A DNA stretch of 61,432 nt from an uncultured Prevotella sp. (GTDB lineage: Bacteria > Bacteroidota > Bacteroidia > Bacteroidales > Bacteroidaceae), in assembly GCA_947170725.1 (NCBI GenBank), contig CAMVUM010000018.1, positions 1 to 61,432 of the forward strand. Reading direction: 5' to 3'. The position numbers were made by a program, and so were the translations under genes. This document shows positions 44,504 to 54,740 of the stretch, piece by piece. The notes beneath the pieces are model-generated. The model was not told the DNA's origin. It saw only the letters and a list, made by a program, of their open reading frames with translations, and did not search any database. Positions within the stretch are counted from its first letter, which is position 1; each line of letters opens with the position of its first letter.

Positions 44504-45436
44504 TCAGAACGCCTCGCGGTATTTGTTCTCGTCCTTGTCGTCAAGCATGCTGAGGTAAGACTGATAGCGGCTTTCGGCTATATAGTGGTCCTCAAGGGCG
44601 CGGAGCACGGCACATCCGGGTTCGTGGCGGTGGGTGCAGTTGCTGAAACGGCAGTCCTTGGAGAAATGGAATATGTCGCGGAAATAGCCCGTCAGCTCTT
44701 CCGGTTCGATATCGAACGTTCCGAAGCCCTTTATACCGGGCGTGTCGATAATGTATCCGCCATCCGGAAGGGGCAGCATCTCGCTGAACGTGGTGGTGTG
44801 CATACCCGTGTTGTGGGCATCGCTGATTTCGGCCGTGCGCAGGTTTAAGCCGGGAAGAAGACTGTTGATCAGCGTCGACTTACCGACGCCGCTGTTGCCG
44901 CTGAGCACGGTGATGCGCCCGGCAAGCATCTTTTTCAGCTCATCGACACCGCTGCCGGTGGCCGCCGAGATTTCGCGGCACTCATATCCGATGTTCTCAT
45001 AGAGCGCAATGACCATTTCCTGATAGTGGCGTTCTTCGTCCGTAAGCAGGTCGGTCTTGTTGAAAACGAGCACAACGGGTATGCGGTAGGCCTCGGCCGA
45101 AGCCAGAAAGCGGTCGATGAAGGTCGTGCTGGTCTGAGGCCTGTTGACTGTCACGACGAGCATAGCCTGATCGACATTGGCAGCGATGATGTGGCTCTGT
45201 TTTGAAAGGTTGGGCGACTTGCGGATGATATAGTTGCGGCGGTCGCTGATAGCGGTTATGAAAGCCGTCCCTTCAGCGTTCTCCACAATCTCCACGCGGT
45301 CACCAACGGCCACGGGATTGGTGCTCCGGATGCCTTTCAGCCGGAAATTTCCCTTTATTTTGCTGTCCACCATCCGCCCGTCATCCGTCTTCACGGTGTA
45401 CCAGCTTCCGGTGTTTCTTACTACTAAACCGAGCAT
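44504..45436 (-). CDS. rsgA: Ribosome small-subunit-dependent GTPase A
   Basis: Late 30S maturation GTPase. The 310-residue protein has the circularly permuted order: N-terminal OB domain (about 1-70), G4 NKTDL, then P-loop [13 protein letters not shown] and G3 DTPGIKGFG, and a C-terminal zinc knuckle ([14 protein letters not shown]). Downstream of frr on the same strand, with an 83-base gap that contains a hairpin. Confidence 0.95.
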   Translation of the reverse strand: MLGLVVRNTGSWYTVKTDDGRMVDSKIKGNFRLKGIRSTNPVAVGDRVEIVENAEGTAFITAISDRRNYIIRKSPNLSKQSHIIAANVDQAMLVVTVNRPQTSTTFIDRFLASAEAYRIPVVLVFNKTDLLTDEERHYQEMVIALYENIGYECREISAATGSGVDELKKMLAGRITVLSGNSGVGKSTLINSLLPGLNLRTAEISDAHNTGMHTTTFSEMLPLPDGGYIIDTPGIKGFGTFDIEPEELTGYFRDIFHFSKDCRFSNCTHRHEPGCAVLRALEDHYIAESRYQSYLSMLDDKDENKYREAF

Positions 45437-45462
45437 TTGTGAATTTTGAATTATAAGTTACG

Positions 45463-45497
45463 AATTACGAGTTGTCGCGCAGCAACAACTCGTAATT
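45463..45497 (-). terminator. Hairpin downstream of frr
   Basis: AATTACGAGTTGT (45463-45475) pairs with 45485-45497, a 13-bp stem flanked by further AT-rich complementary words (TTCGTAATT). It sits between frr and rsgA. Confidence 0.55.
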
Positions 45498-45519
45498 TGT
45501 AATTCCAAATTCGTAATTT

Positions 45520-46080
45520 CTACACTGTCATTATCTCCTTGTTCTTCGCAGCGAGCAGGTCGTCCACTTGCTTGATGAACTTGTCGTGTATCTTCTGCAG
45601 GTCATTTTCGGCGTCCTTTTCAACGTCCTCAGACAGTCCGTCCTTGATAGCCTTCTTCAGCTTGTCTTTCATATCAGCACGCACGTTGCGGATCTGCACC
45701 TTGATGTTCTCGCCATATTTGTTGCACTGTTTGGCCAGCTCGCGACGACGTTCCTCCGTGGGTTGCGGTATTCCAAGGCGGATCATTTCGCCGTTGTTCT
45801 CCGGAGTGATGCCGACGTCACTGTCCATGATGGCCTTTTCGATGCTGCGTATCATCTTCTTGTCCCATGGTCTAATGGCGATGGAACGAGCATCGGGCGT
45901 TGTCACTGTGGCAACCTGATTGAGCGGAACCATGGAGCCGTAGGAATCTACTCTCACGCCGTCGAGAATGGCGACGTTGGCGCGGCCTGCGCGCACGCGC
46001 GACAACTGCTCGTCGAGATACATCACAGCCATCTCCATCTTCTCTTCGGCCGAAGCCAATGTTTCTTTTACGTCTATCAT
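45520..46080 (-). CDS. frr: Ribosome recycling factor
   Basis: Splits the post-termination ribosome with EF-G. The 186-residue protein shows the RRF signature: LSRVRAGRANVAILDGVRVDSYGSMVPLNQVA, then PWDKKMIRSIEKAIM and the C-terminal helical arm (ISD-like KKAIKDGLSEDVEKDAENDLQKI). Length typical. Upstream is a full TTG-N20-TAAATTTG promoter. Confidence 0.96.
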   Translation of the reverse strand: MIDVKETLASAEEKMEMAVMYLDEQLSRVRAGRANVAILDGVRVDSYGSMVPLNQVATVTTPDARSIAIRPWDKKMIRSIEKAIMDSDVGITPENNGEMIRLGIPQPTEERRRELAKQCNKYGENIKVQIRNVRADMKDKLKKAIKDGLSEDVEKDAENDLQKIHDKFIKQVDDLLAAKNKEIMTV

Positions 46081-46143
46081 ACTATATAATAATGTGTATT
46101 TGTTTGTCCTATGCGGTCAGTATGCGGATAGCTTTTCATTTTA

Positions 46144-46174
46144 CAAATTTAATTATTTAATTCCGTACCGACAA
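46144..46174 (-). promoter_or_regulatory. Promoter of frr (and probably rsgA)
   Basis: Minus strand: TTG (46174-46172), 20-base spacer, TAAATTTG (46151-46144), about 64 bases before frr. Confidence 0.75.
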
Positions 46175-46432
46175 ACATTTAATATTTTTTTTCAATCCAA
46201 GTGGCAAAATCATCTCTTTTTCCGCCGCCTCATCATATATCATCGCTCATAACAAAATCGTATGGCGGCAAGAATATCATACATCTTCAATCATCGTTCC
46301 GGACCCTGGACTCGAAAACTTCAAGTAATGATAATATCACGGAATTTAACACTTGAAAAATTCAATTCCGGAGAGCAGCGAAGCCGAAATATTTACATTC
46401 CGTCTCTGTCGTCATCCGGTTTTTCGTAAGCC

Positions 46433-46545
46433 GCCGACCAACGGGGCCCTCCCGGGGTTGCGGAAGCGGCCCCATCGCATGACGGCGGCAGCCCCGTTGC
46501 GACACAACGGGGCCGTTACGGCAGAGCCGGGAGAGCCTTACGGCA
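46433..46545. repeat. GC-rich intergenic repeat, copy C
   Basis: A GC-rich island in the 836-base gap between frr and cysK. It carries several ACGGGGCC and AGCCCCGTTGC words, GGGCCCTCCCGGGG, and ends with CTTACGGCA (46537-46545). From about 46626 to 46684 there is a second module: AAACTCACGAATTT, GGATTTTTATTT and TATTGCAAGGATTTT (46670-46684), also found in copy D in another order. The remainder shows no gene. Confidence 0.8.
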
Positions 46546-46837
46546 AAACAAAAGCTGACAAATTATTGCACACTTTTGTTTTTTCAACAATAACATACAG
46601 TAATTCAGAAACTTAAATATGCACACACAAAACTCACGAATTTGCGGCCAAAGGATTTTTATTTCAGAATATTGCAAGGATTTTAAGGCATTTGTCCGCT
46701 TTCTTCCGAGTTTTTAACAGTTCGTCTTCCGAGAGTAACAAGTCACCTGTTATCTCAACGTTCCGGCCACCGTTTCAGAATATTATCGCAGTCTGGAAGC
46801 GCAAACACAGTTATATTTTCTAAACTTTGTGAAAACC

Positions 46838-46868
46838 TTGGAGAACACTTCATATATAACTACCTTTG
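46838..46868 (+). promoter_or_regulatory. Promoter of cysK
   Basis: TTG (46838-46840), 20-base spacer, TACCTTTG (46861-46868), about 48 bases before the cysK start. Confidence 0.8.
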
Positions 46869-46916
46869 CATCAGAGAAAAGTTATCTTCCATAAAACCAC
46901 ATAAACAAAGAACAGC

Positions 46917-47882
46917 ATGACAAGAATAGCCAACAACCTCACAGAACTTATCGGCGGCACACCGCTTCTTGAACTGGCCAAGTATTCTGCACAACAGGAA
47001 CTTGCCACTCCCATAATTGCAAAAGTAGAGTATTTCAATCCCGGCGGAAGCGTGAAGGACCGCATTGCGCTGGCCATGATTGAGAACGCCGAGCGTTCCG
47101 GACGGCTCTGTCCCGGCGCGACAATCATAGAACCCACCAGCGGCAATACCGGAATAGGACTGGCTCTCGTTGCCGCAATCAAGGGATACAGACTTATTCT
47201 CACCATGCCCGAAACCATGAGCGTGGAACGCCGGAATCTGGTCAGAGCCTACGGAGCGGAAGTGCGTCTCACACCTGGTGCCGACGGCATGGGCGGAGCC
47301 ATCCGCCTGGCCGAAGAACTGAGCGCCTCTATCCCCGGAGCCGTCATACTCCAGCAATTCGAGAACCCCATCTGCCCGCAAATACACTATGAGACAACGG
47401 CGAACGAAATCTGGACCGACACAGACGGTCAGGTGGACGTTTTCGTTGCCGGTGTGGGCACTGGCGGAACCATATCCGGCGTGGGACGAAGGCTGAAAGA
47501 GCTGAAACCGGAAGTAAGGATCGTGGCCGTAGAACCGCTCTCGTCGCCCGTACTCAACAACGGCAAAGCCGGCCCCCACAAGATTCAGGGCATCGGGGCT
47601 GGCTTCATTCCGGACATATACGACGCTTCCGTTGTTGACGAGGTTATCGACGTTGACAACGACGACGCCATCCGCACGGGACGCCAACTGGCCGCAACCG
47701 AAGGACTGCTGGTCGGCATATCCTCAGGAGCGGCTGCATTCGCAGCGGCAGAGATAGCCCGCAGGCCGGAATTTGCCGGCAAGAATGTGGTAGCCCTGCT
47801 TCCGGACACGGGCGAGAGATACCTCTCGACTGTGCTCTATGACTTCGACGGTTATCCGCTTCCTGACGTGCTGCGGAAGTGA
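46917..47882 (+). CDS. cysK: Cysteine synthase A
   Basis: PLP enzyme joining O-acetylserine and sulfide to cysteine. The 321-residue protein has the PLP Lys47 in [11 protein letters not shown], the substrate loop [10 protein letters not shown], the phosphate-binding [10 protein letters not shown], and [10 protein letters not shown] near the end. It uses the product of cysE at 31 kb. Monocistronic. Confidence 0.96.
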   Translation: MTRIANNLTELIGGTPLLELAKYSAQQELATPIIAKVEYFNPGGSVKDRIALAMIENAERSGRLCPGATIIEPTSGNTGIGLALVAAIKGYRLILTMPETMSVERRNLVRAYGAEVRLTPGADGMGGAIRLAEELSASIPGAVILQQFENPICPQIHYETTANEIWTDTDGQVDVFVAGVGTGGTISGVGRRLKELKPEVRIVAVEPLSSPVLNNGKAGPHKIQGIGAGFIPDIYDASVVDEVIDVDNDDAIRTGRQLAATEGLLVGISSGAAAFAAAEIARRPEFAGKNVVALLPDTGERYLSTVLYDFDGYPLPDVLRK

Positions 47883-47997
47883 AGGGCAAGCCGAAAAAAG
47901 CACATTTGCATCACTGTATTCACATTCCGGCCGCATACGGGAATACCTCAGCGGCCGGAATGTGGGTGGAGACACGGAAAAATAAAACTACATTTAT

Positions 47998-48028
47998 TTG
48001 GTAATTCAGCTGATTTACAGTATCTTTG
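47998..48028 (+). promoter_or_regulatory. Promoter of the sensor-kinase operon
   Basis: TTG (47998-48000), 20-base spacer, TATCTTTG (48021-48028). It lies 30 bases before the start at 48058 and places that start downstream of the longer reading frame's start at 47998. Confidence 0.8.
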
Positions 48029-48057
48029 CAAAATATAAACCTGCAGAATTACTACTA

Positions 48058-50847
48058 ATGCGTATAAGATTATATATCATGTCGGCCATCATGGCCATGC
48101 TCCCATTTGTCTGTATACAGGCACAGAAGACGCATGACCGCGATGACGACAAATATACGATAGAACGACCGCTCGTCTATGAAGACATTTGGGACCTTCC
48201 GCCATACACATTCCTCAACAAGGACGGAGAACCAAGCGGATTCAACATTGACCTGATAAAAACAATACTGAGAAAACTCGACATTCCATACATCATACGC
48301 CTCAGAGCGACAGCCGATGCCTACAACGATCTGAAAAAAGGAAAGTCGGACCTCATGCTGGGAATGCACACGGCCTATCACTCGCAGTTCGGACGATACG
48401 GAACCTCCGTCGTCGGACTGTTCACCCACGGTGTGGTCCACCCGAAACACGACAAACCGCAAATACGGTCGGTGGAAGACCTGAAAAAATATAAGGTCGG
48501 CATGCAACGTAACAGCGTCAGCCACCGATATATGGTTACAAGCGGTATGGAAGCATACATACAACCGACGGACGACATCAACGATGCCATCCTGAAACTG
48601 GCGGCACGGGACAGTGGCGAGGTGTTGTGGAACACGCTCTCACTGGAATACACGCTGAGAAAATATGACCTGAACAACCTCGAGATTACACCAGTCTATA
48701 TTCCAAACGGCGAATACCACTTCATGTCACAGGACGAACGCCTGCTGGAAATGATAGACAGCGTCTTTGAAGTCATGATGGTCAACGACGAAGTGCCGGC
48801 AATACGCCGCAAATGGTTCTATCCGGAAGTGAAACAGAGCGGCATACCGGAATACGCATGGTACATTGCGGGAGGTCTGATTTTCATAGCACTGATACTC
48901 ATAGGCTATCACGTTATCTACAGGCTGAGGGAAAACAGGGTCAAACGAATCAACGACAGTATGACCCAACGGCTCGCACTATACATGCGTTCCTGCAAAA
49001 TACAGACCTGGGCCTATGACGTTGAACGCAAGAAGTTCATCACATTCTCGTCGAAAGGTGAGACTGTTGAGGAATATACGAAAGAAAGTTTTTCCGTATT
49101 CTTCAATCATGACGACTTTGTCACAATCAGCAAGGCCCTGGACGACGTTCAAGAAAACCGCATAAAAACCAAAACGGTTCAAGCACGGTGTCACAGACCG
49201 TCCAACACGTCGGATGAACACTACTTCAACATGAATATATCGGTGCTCCGCCGCAAAAACGGCAAAGCGTCAATGCTCCTCATCACACAGCACAACGTGA
49301 CGGAAGAAAGACGGAAATACATCGAACAGAAGGACATCCAACTGAAATTTCAGACGGTGTTCAACGCCGTAAATATCGATATGGGACTTTACGACAGCGA
49401 CAGAAAACTCATTGACCTGAACGCAAAAGCCAGAAGAACACTGAACACAGACAAAATACCGGAGAAACTGTCCACCATCTATGACAGTTTCGTGCCCGGC
49501 ATGGTTATGGATAAGGAAAACCCGGAAACAATCTACGCCACAGCTATTGTAAAACAGAGAGACGGCCGGAAAGACATCATGCCGGAAAACATTAAATACT
49601 ACGAATATATCATTCAGCCTATCTTCTATGGCGGAAAACTCATAAGATACTTCATGACAAGCCGCGACATGACCGAACTGGCCGATAATATAAACGCAAA
49701 AAAAAGAGACGAAAGACTCATCAGGGAAGGTATCGCTATACAGGAGGAATATGTGAGAAACATAAACTACTGCCTTGAGGTCAGCCACATCTGGCTCACA
49801 CGATACTTTCCGGCGACAAAAATGCTGGAAATAACACACGACCCGAACAAACCTGCCATGAAGCTGTCGCAGATCAGATGCGTGAGGGTTGTGGACGAAA
49901 GCTGTCACGAAAATGTCATAAGACTCCTGAACAGCATGGACAAGTATCGGGCAGGGAAATTTGACATCAAGGTGAAAACCGTATTCTCGGACAACAAGCA
50001 GCGCGAACTCTACCTTCATCTGACAGGAATACCTATCCTCGGCGCCGACGGAAAGATTGACCACTACTACGGTTTGTGCCGAAACATCAGCAAGACAGAG
50101 GAAAGCGAACGAAGACTCAAGCTGGAAATGGAGAAGGCTCGCGACGCAGAAACAGTGAAGAATGCCTTTGTCAAGAATATGAGCTACGAAATACGCACTC
50201 CGCTCAACGCAGTGATGGGATTCGCCGAACTGTTCGAATACGACCACGCACCGGAGGACGAACCGATCTTCATGAACGAGATAAAACAGAACTCCGATCT
50301 CCTGTTGCGAATCGTCAACGACATACTGACGCTCTCACGCATCGACTCCGACATGGTGGAGATTGTCACGGCACCCATCGACTTCGCCGAAATATTCGCC
50401 GCCCACTGTATGAGCGGATGGACACATGAACTCACCGAAAACGTAAAGACAACCATCGAAAGCCCATACGAACATCTCGTAGTGGACATCGACGCAAGCC
50501 ATTTAGGCCAGGTGATAGAAATAATAACGGCAAACGCGGCCCACTTCACCCACAATGGCAATATCAGCGCAAAATATGAATACCACCACGGAGAACTGAC
50601 AATCAGCGTAGAAGACAGCGGCGAAGGTATCGAAAAGGACGTACTGAAAACAATGTTCCAGAAAATGGACCTTTTTGAAGATATCGACCATTGCTGCATA
50701 CGACTGCGATTGCTCATCTGCAAAAAACTCGTGGAGAAAATGGGAGGACAGCTGGACATTGAGTCGGAAGCCGGCTACGGCACCACGGTATGGGTTTCAA
50801 TACCATGCAAGGCGCTGACAACAAAGAAAAAGAACATTCTTACTTAG
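48058..50847 (+). CDS. Periplasmic-sensor histidine kinase-like protein (degenerate, likely pseudokinase)
   Basis: A 929-residue membrane sensor. Signal peptide about 1-22, then a type-3 solute-binding-protein sensor (about 35-258, with PPYTFLNKDGEPSGFNIDLI), one membrane helix (about 266-288), PAS-like regions (about 300-650), and a HisKA/HATPase core. The H-box reads NMSYEIRTPLNAV: Tyr710 replaces the phospho-accepting His. In the ATPase the N-box Asn and the D-G-G box (VEDSGEGI) remain, but the last glycine box reads CCIRLRLLICK, without its GxGxG. There is no receiver domain. The adjacent downstream kinase is an intact paralogue. I start at 48058; the promoter lies upstream. Confidence 0.88.
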   Translation: MRIRLYIMSAIMAMLPFVCIQAQKTHDRDDDKYTIERPLVYEDIWDLPPYTFLNKDGEPSGFNIDLIKTILRKLDIPYIIRLRATADAYNDLKKGKSDLMLGMHTAYHSQFGRYGTSVVGLFTHGVVHPKHDKPQIRSVEDLKKYKVGMQRNSVSHRYMVTSGMEAYIQPTDDINDAILKLAARDSGEVLWNTLSLEYTLRKYDLNNLEITPVYIPNGEYHFMSQDERLLEMIDSVFEVMMVNDEVPAIRRKWFYPEVKQSGIPEYAWYIAGGLIFIALILIGYHVIYRLRENRVKRINDSMTQRLALYMRSCKIQTWAYDVERKKFITFSSKGETVEEYTKESFSVFFNHDDFVTISKALDDVQENRIKTKTVQARCHRPSNTSDEHYFNMNISVLRRKNGKASMLLITQHNVTEERRKYIEQKDIQLKFQTVFNAVNIDMGLYDSDRKLIDLNAKARRTLNTDKIPEKLSTIYDSFVPGMVMDKENPETIYATAIVKQRDGRKDIMPENIKYYEYIIQPIFYGGKLIRYFMTSRDMTELADNINAKKRDERLIREGIAIQEEYVRNINYCLEVSHIWLTRYFPATKMLEITHDPNKPAMKLSQIRCVRVVDESCHENVIRLLNSMDKYRAGKFDIKVKTVFSDNKQRELYLHLTGIPILGADGKIDHYYGLCRNISKTEESERRLKLEMEKARDAETVKNAFVKNMSYEIRTPLNAVMGFAELFEYDHAPEDEPIFMNEIKQNSDLLLRIVNDILTLSRIDSDMVEIVTAPIDFAEIFAAHCMSGWTHELTENVKTTIESPYEHLVVDIDASHLGQVIEIITANAAHFTHNGNISAKYEYHHGELTISVEDSGEGIEKDVLKTMFQKMDLFEDIDHCCIRLRLLICKKLVEKMGGQLDIESEAGYGTTVWVSIPCKALTTKKKNILT

Positions 50848-50860
50848 AGAGAAGCCATTT

Positions 50861-53689
50861 ATGACAATACCTGTTTCAAGATACATAACGGTTCGTGCCA
50901 CCCTCATCATACTCCTGCTGGCAGGCTGCATGGCATCCACCATGGCCAAGCCTGACTCAATACCGTATAACAAAGAGAGGCCGCTGCGCATCGTTTCCGA
51001 CTGGAATTTCGCACCGTATGAATATACCAACGACCGCGGAGAACCGGAAGGATACAACATCAGCATTCTTAAGGCCATACTCCATAGACTAAACATTCCA
51101 TACGTTTTCGTACAACGGAAGTTGGACCACGCCGTAAGTATGTTCAACGCAGGCGAAGCCGACCTCATGATAGAACCCGTCTACAGTCGCAGCAAACCTG
51201 ACGGGAAACGGTTCTACAGTCGGAAAATCCTCGCTCCCTACAAGGTGAAGGTTGCCTACAAGAAAGGAACAAAGCCATTGACCGACCTGAGCAAGCTCGA
51301 ACCGGAAGACACCCTGATACTCAAAAAATACGATTATGCAACGAAAATGATACTCAGCCGCAACGACATTGACCGCCGGCAGATTATCTTCCGCTCACCA
51401 CGGACAAACATGCAGGACATAGCAAACAACGAAAGGCTGTATTTCGTATGGGGCGAAAAGCCAATCGAGAAAATGCAGAAAGAGTTCAACATAACCGACA
51501 TAGAGCTGGGAGAAATCAATATCCCGGCCGGTGAGATGAGATTCGTGAGTCACGACAGCCACCTCATAAAAATGCTGGACGAGCAGTTCGCACGCATGGA
51601 GCAGCAGGGAACGATAATAAAACTGAAGAACAAATGGTTTCACCCTGAACTCGACGACAACGATACATCGCCAGTGGTGCTCATCATCATCATCACCGCA
51701 ATCATTCTGGTGATTGTCACTGTGACCGTCAACAACATCATTACAGCACGCATCAGAAAAAACACGCAACTCACGGTAGAGAAAAACAACATCATACAGG
51801 AAGCACTGAGACTCAGCCGTCAGAACGTGATATGCACCAATCTCAAAACACAACACATCAGCAACGTCTATGGCAATCACGTGCCCGAAGCCGGAATCAC
51901 GCTCAGCCAATACTACGAACGGATTGCACCGGAAGAAAGGCGTGGCATGACGGAATTCATCGAAAAGTTTTCTTCCGCCAATGATAATAAATCGGAGGAA
52001 TACACTTACCGGTGGAATTCCGGCACGGAAAGCGTTCCCGACTGGCGGGTGATACACAGCAATTCCATACGCGAGACTAAGCGTAACGGCAAAGTTATCA
52101 GCATCATCAGCACGCTGACGGATATCACAGACGATTTGGCCAACGAGCTGCAAGCCGGCGAGATTGCCATGACCTACAACAGCATGTTCGAAATGACAAT
52201 AACAGGACTCGCGCTCCACAACAGCAGCGGCTTCCTAATCGACGCCAACAAGAAAATGAGGGAACTGCTACGTTTCAACACGCCAAAGGACGAGTTCTAC
52301 TACAACAAATGCTGGTTTGACTTCCCGTCAATAAAGGATGCCATCGGCTCTTCTGAAATAAAGGAAGTCCACTTCTGCACAAAGATAGACGTGCCGGAAA
52401 GAAACGTTTCCGAATATATCGAGATGCGTATACAGCCAATCCGAAACAAGGAAAACGAACTGGTTTATATTCTTTTCACTCTCCGACCTATCAGCGAAGA
52501 GCGCGACCTATACCAGCTCTCCAAGAAGAACAACTACACTCTACGGACCATCAGGCAAGCCGCCACCAGGGCCGAAGAGGAGCTTATGTATCTGCTGGAG
52601 GAAAGCAAGACGAGAGTCTGGAGGTCGTCATTTGCAGACAGGACAGTGTCTTTCTATAAAGGTCTCCACAACCAGGGAATCACAATTGGCATTGACAGAA
52701 TCATTGAAAGCACCATCAATGACGACGACAAGCCTCTGACACGCAACTTCATAGACCCGCCCCACGACAACGTTACGTCCAAAACGGCTGTACTGGCCAT
52801 GCGAAACATGTTTGAGGACGACGGAGAGAAGCGCTGGTACTCCATGAACCGCATGCCCAGCTACGACAATAACGGCAACATTATAGGAACCTTCGGACTC
52901 ATCAGGGACATCACCGAACTTATCGAAGCACAGGAAAAACTGAAACAAGAGACACAGCGGGCCAACGAATCGGAGCGCCAGAAGAGCATGTTCCTCGCCA
53001 ACATGAGCCACGAGATACGCACACCGCTCAACTCCATTGTGGGCTTCTGCGACCTTCTCCAGACCATCGACGCACCGGAAGACCGCAAGGAGTTCCTGCG
53101 CATAATACGCAACAATTGCAGCATGCTTCTGCATATCATCAACGATGTCCTTATCATATCGTCAATGGACAACGACGGACTGACCATAGAGCCCCACGAC
53201 GTAGACTTCGCGACAACGTTTGATGACGTCTGCGCAACGTTTGTCCAACAGGTGAGCGAGAACGGAATACAATTCATAAAGGAAAATCCCTACCGCTCAC
53301 TGCGCACGAAACTGGACAACGACCGAATCCAACAGGTTATCGTCAACTTCATAACCAACGCCATAAAGCACACCCGCCAAGGACACATACGCGTGGGCTA
53401 CTGTATAGAGGATGGCGGCATACGCATCTACTGTGAGGACACTGGCAGCGGCATACCAAAGGAAAAATACGAAGATGTATTCCGCCGCTTCGTCAAACTC
53501 AACGACTTCGTTCAAGGAACGGGATTGGGACTGAGCATCTGTAAGGCCATTGCCGACAGTTGCGGCGGCCGAATCGGAGTAGACTCGGAACTTGACCGCG
53601 GTTCCACATTCTGGATATGGATACCGTGTGACATAGAAAGTGCGGAGGAAGCAAACAAGAAAACCCAAATAACCGAAGAAATAATATAA
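50861..53689 (+). CDS. Periplasmic-sensor histidine kinase
   Basis: A 942-residue sensor kinase, paralogue of the protein encoded 14 bases upstream. A lipobox-like LLAGC lies at residues 19-23, so the N-terminus could be a lipoprotein signal or an uncleaved anchor. A type-3 solute-binding sensor spans about 38-262 (SDWNFAPYEYTNDRGEPEGY), a membrane helix about 270-294, PAS-like regions about 310-690, then HisKA with His717 in NMSHEIRTPLNSI. The HATPase is complete: VNFITNAIKHT, EDTGSGIP, FRRFVKL, GTGLGLSI. No receiver or output domain. An AraC gene follows after 8 bases. The ligand is unknown; the fold suggests a small solute such as an amino acid. Confidence 0.92.
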   Translation: MTIPVSRYITVRATLIILLLAGCMASTMAKPDSIPYNKERPLRIVSDWNFAPYEYTNDRGEPEGYNISILKAILHRLNIPYVFVQRKLDHAVSMFNAGEADLMIEPVYSRSKPDGKRFYSRKILAPYKVKVAYKKGTKPLTDLSKLEPEDTLILKKYDYATKMILSRNDIDRRQIIFRSPRTNMQDIANNERLYFVWGEKPIEKMQKEFNITDIELGEINIPAGEMRFVSHDSHLIKMLDEQFARMEQQGTIIKLKNKWFHPELDDNDTSPVVLIIIITAIILVIVTVTVNNIITARIRKNTQLTVEKNNIIQEALRLSRQNVICTNLKTQHISNVYGNHVPEAGITLSQYYERIAPEERRGMTEFIEKFSSANDNKSEEYTYRWNSGTESVPDWRVIHSNSIRETKRNGKVISIISTLTDITDDLANELQAGEIAMTYNSMFEMTITGLALHNSSGFLIDANKKMRELLRFNTPKDEFYYNKCWFDFPSIKDAIGSSEIKEVHFCTKIDVPERNVSEYIEMRIQPIRNKENELVYILFTLRPISEERDLYQLSKKNNYTLRTIRQAATRAEEELMYLLEESKTRVWRSSFADRTVSFYKGLHNQGITIGIDRIIESTINDDDKPLTRNFIDPPHDNVTSKTAVLAMRNMFEDDGEKRWYSMNRMPSYDNNGNIIGTFGLIRDITELIEAQEKLKQETQRANESERQKSMFLANMSHEIRTPLNSIVGFCDLLQTIDAPEDRKEFLRIIRNNCSMLLHIINDVLIISSMDNDGLTIEPHDVDFATTFDDVCATFVQQVSENGIQFIKENPYRSLRTKLDNDRIQQVIVNFITNAIKHTRQGHIRVGYCIEDGGIRIYCEDTGSGIPKEKYEDVFRRFVKLNDFVQGTGLGLSICKAIADSCGGRIGVDSELDRGSTFWIWIPCDIESAEEANKKTQITEEII

Positions 53690-53697
53690 AGAAGAAT

Positions 53698-54570
53698 ATG
53701 CAAGAAAGTAAGTACATTCTGGCAAACGAGCGAGACATATTATGGGGTCTCACCGTGAGTACAGTCGGATATGAAGAAATCGCGCCGGGGGATCCCTATC
53801 CCACCCGCGGCCATGCTGACGGCTACTACTTCCATGTGGGCGAAGGCCGAGAACTAAACGAATACCAGCTTCTCTATGTACCAGAGGGGACCGGAGTGTT
53901 CCGCAGTGCCACAATAGAGGAAACGGAAATCCACGAGGGAGACATGTTCCTGCTCTTCCCGGGCGAGTGGCACACCTATCATCCGAAGCCCGACACCGGT
54001 TGGAAGAGCTATTGGATAGGCTTCAAGGGCAAGAACATAGACGACCGCGTTCTCCACGGATTCCTGCGCAAAGAGAAGCCAATATATCATATAGGGTTCT
54101 CAAACATCATTGTCCATCTCTACAAACAGGCTTTAAACGCCGCAAACGAGGAACAGGCCTACGTCCAACAACTGTTGGCAGGCATCGTCAACCATCTGAT
54201 AGGTACGATGTATTCGCTCGAGCGCAACATCGAACTGAACAAGAATCATGCCCACGTTGACATGGTGCGCCGCGCACGGCTGAGAATCTATGATGCCTTG
54301 GAAAGCAGCCTGACCATCCAGCAGATTGCGGAAGAGCTGGGCGTGAGCTACTCCAACTTCAGAAAACTGTTCAAGGAATACACCGGACTTTCTCCCGCCA
54401 CCTACCAGCAGGACCTCAAGCTCCAGCGGGCAAAAGAACTGCTGAGCACTACCAACCTGAGCATAAAGGAGATTGCATATCGTCTCAACTTTGACTCGCC
54501 AGACTATTTCTCTGCCAAGTTCAAGATAAAGACGGGCCGCAAGCCAAGCGAGATGAGAGAAAGGAGATGA
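53698..54570 (+). CDS. AraC-family transcriptional regulator
   Basis: A 290-residue regulator with an N-terminal cupin-like binding domain (about 10-120, FLLFPGEWHTYHP) and C-terminal AraC DNA-binding domain with two HTH motifs (LTIQQIAEELGVSYSNFRKL and LSIKEIAYRLNFDSPDYFSA). No receiver domain. It starts 8 bases after the intact kinase gene, so is in one operon with both kinases. It has no visible route for phosphotransfer, so either it senses its own ligand or a separate response regulator exists elsewhere. Rhamnose genes lie 2.7 kb away, so a role there is an alternative. Confidence 0.92.
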   Translation: MQESKYILANERDILWGLTVSTVGYEEIAPGDPYPTRGHADGYYFHVGEGRELNEYQLLYVPEGTGVFRSATIEETEIHEGDMFLLFPGEWHTYHPKPDTGWKSYWIGFKGKNIDDRVLHGFLRKEKPIYHIGFSNIIVHLYKQALNAANEEQAYVQQLLAGIVNHLIGTMYSLERNIELNKNHAHVDMVRRARLRIYDALESSLTIQQIAEELGVSYSNFRKLFKEYTGLSPATYQQDLKLQRAKELLSTTNLSIKEIAYRLNFDSPDYFSAKFKIKTGRKPSEMRERR

Positions 54571-54672
54571 CGGGAGGCCCCTCCCGGTCTCCCACTGCGA
54601 AGGAAAGGTGCCTACGGAATGATAATGTTGCTCCCGATGGCAAACGGCGTGTGGGGACACCAATAACCAAGC

Positions 54673-54730
54673 ATAAACAAAACGTGCCGGAAACCATGTT
54701 GCAGAATGGTTTCCGGCACGTTTTGTTTAT
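54673..54730. terminator. 25-bp perfect hairpin between convergent genes
   Basis: 54673-54697 and 54706-54730 are perfect reverse complements (ATAAACAAAACGTGCC... type), with an 8-base loop. A-rich left and T-rich right ends make it a two-way intrinsic terminator for the AraC gene and nhaD. Confidence 0.9.
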
Positions 54731-54740
54731 CACCTTAGTA

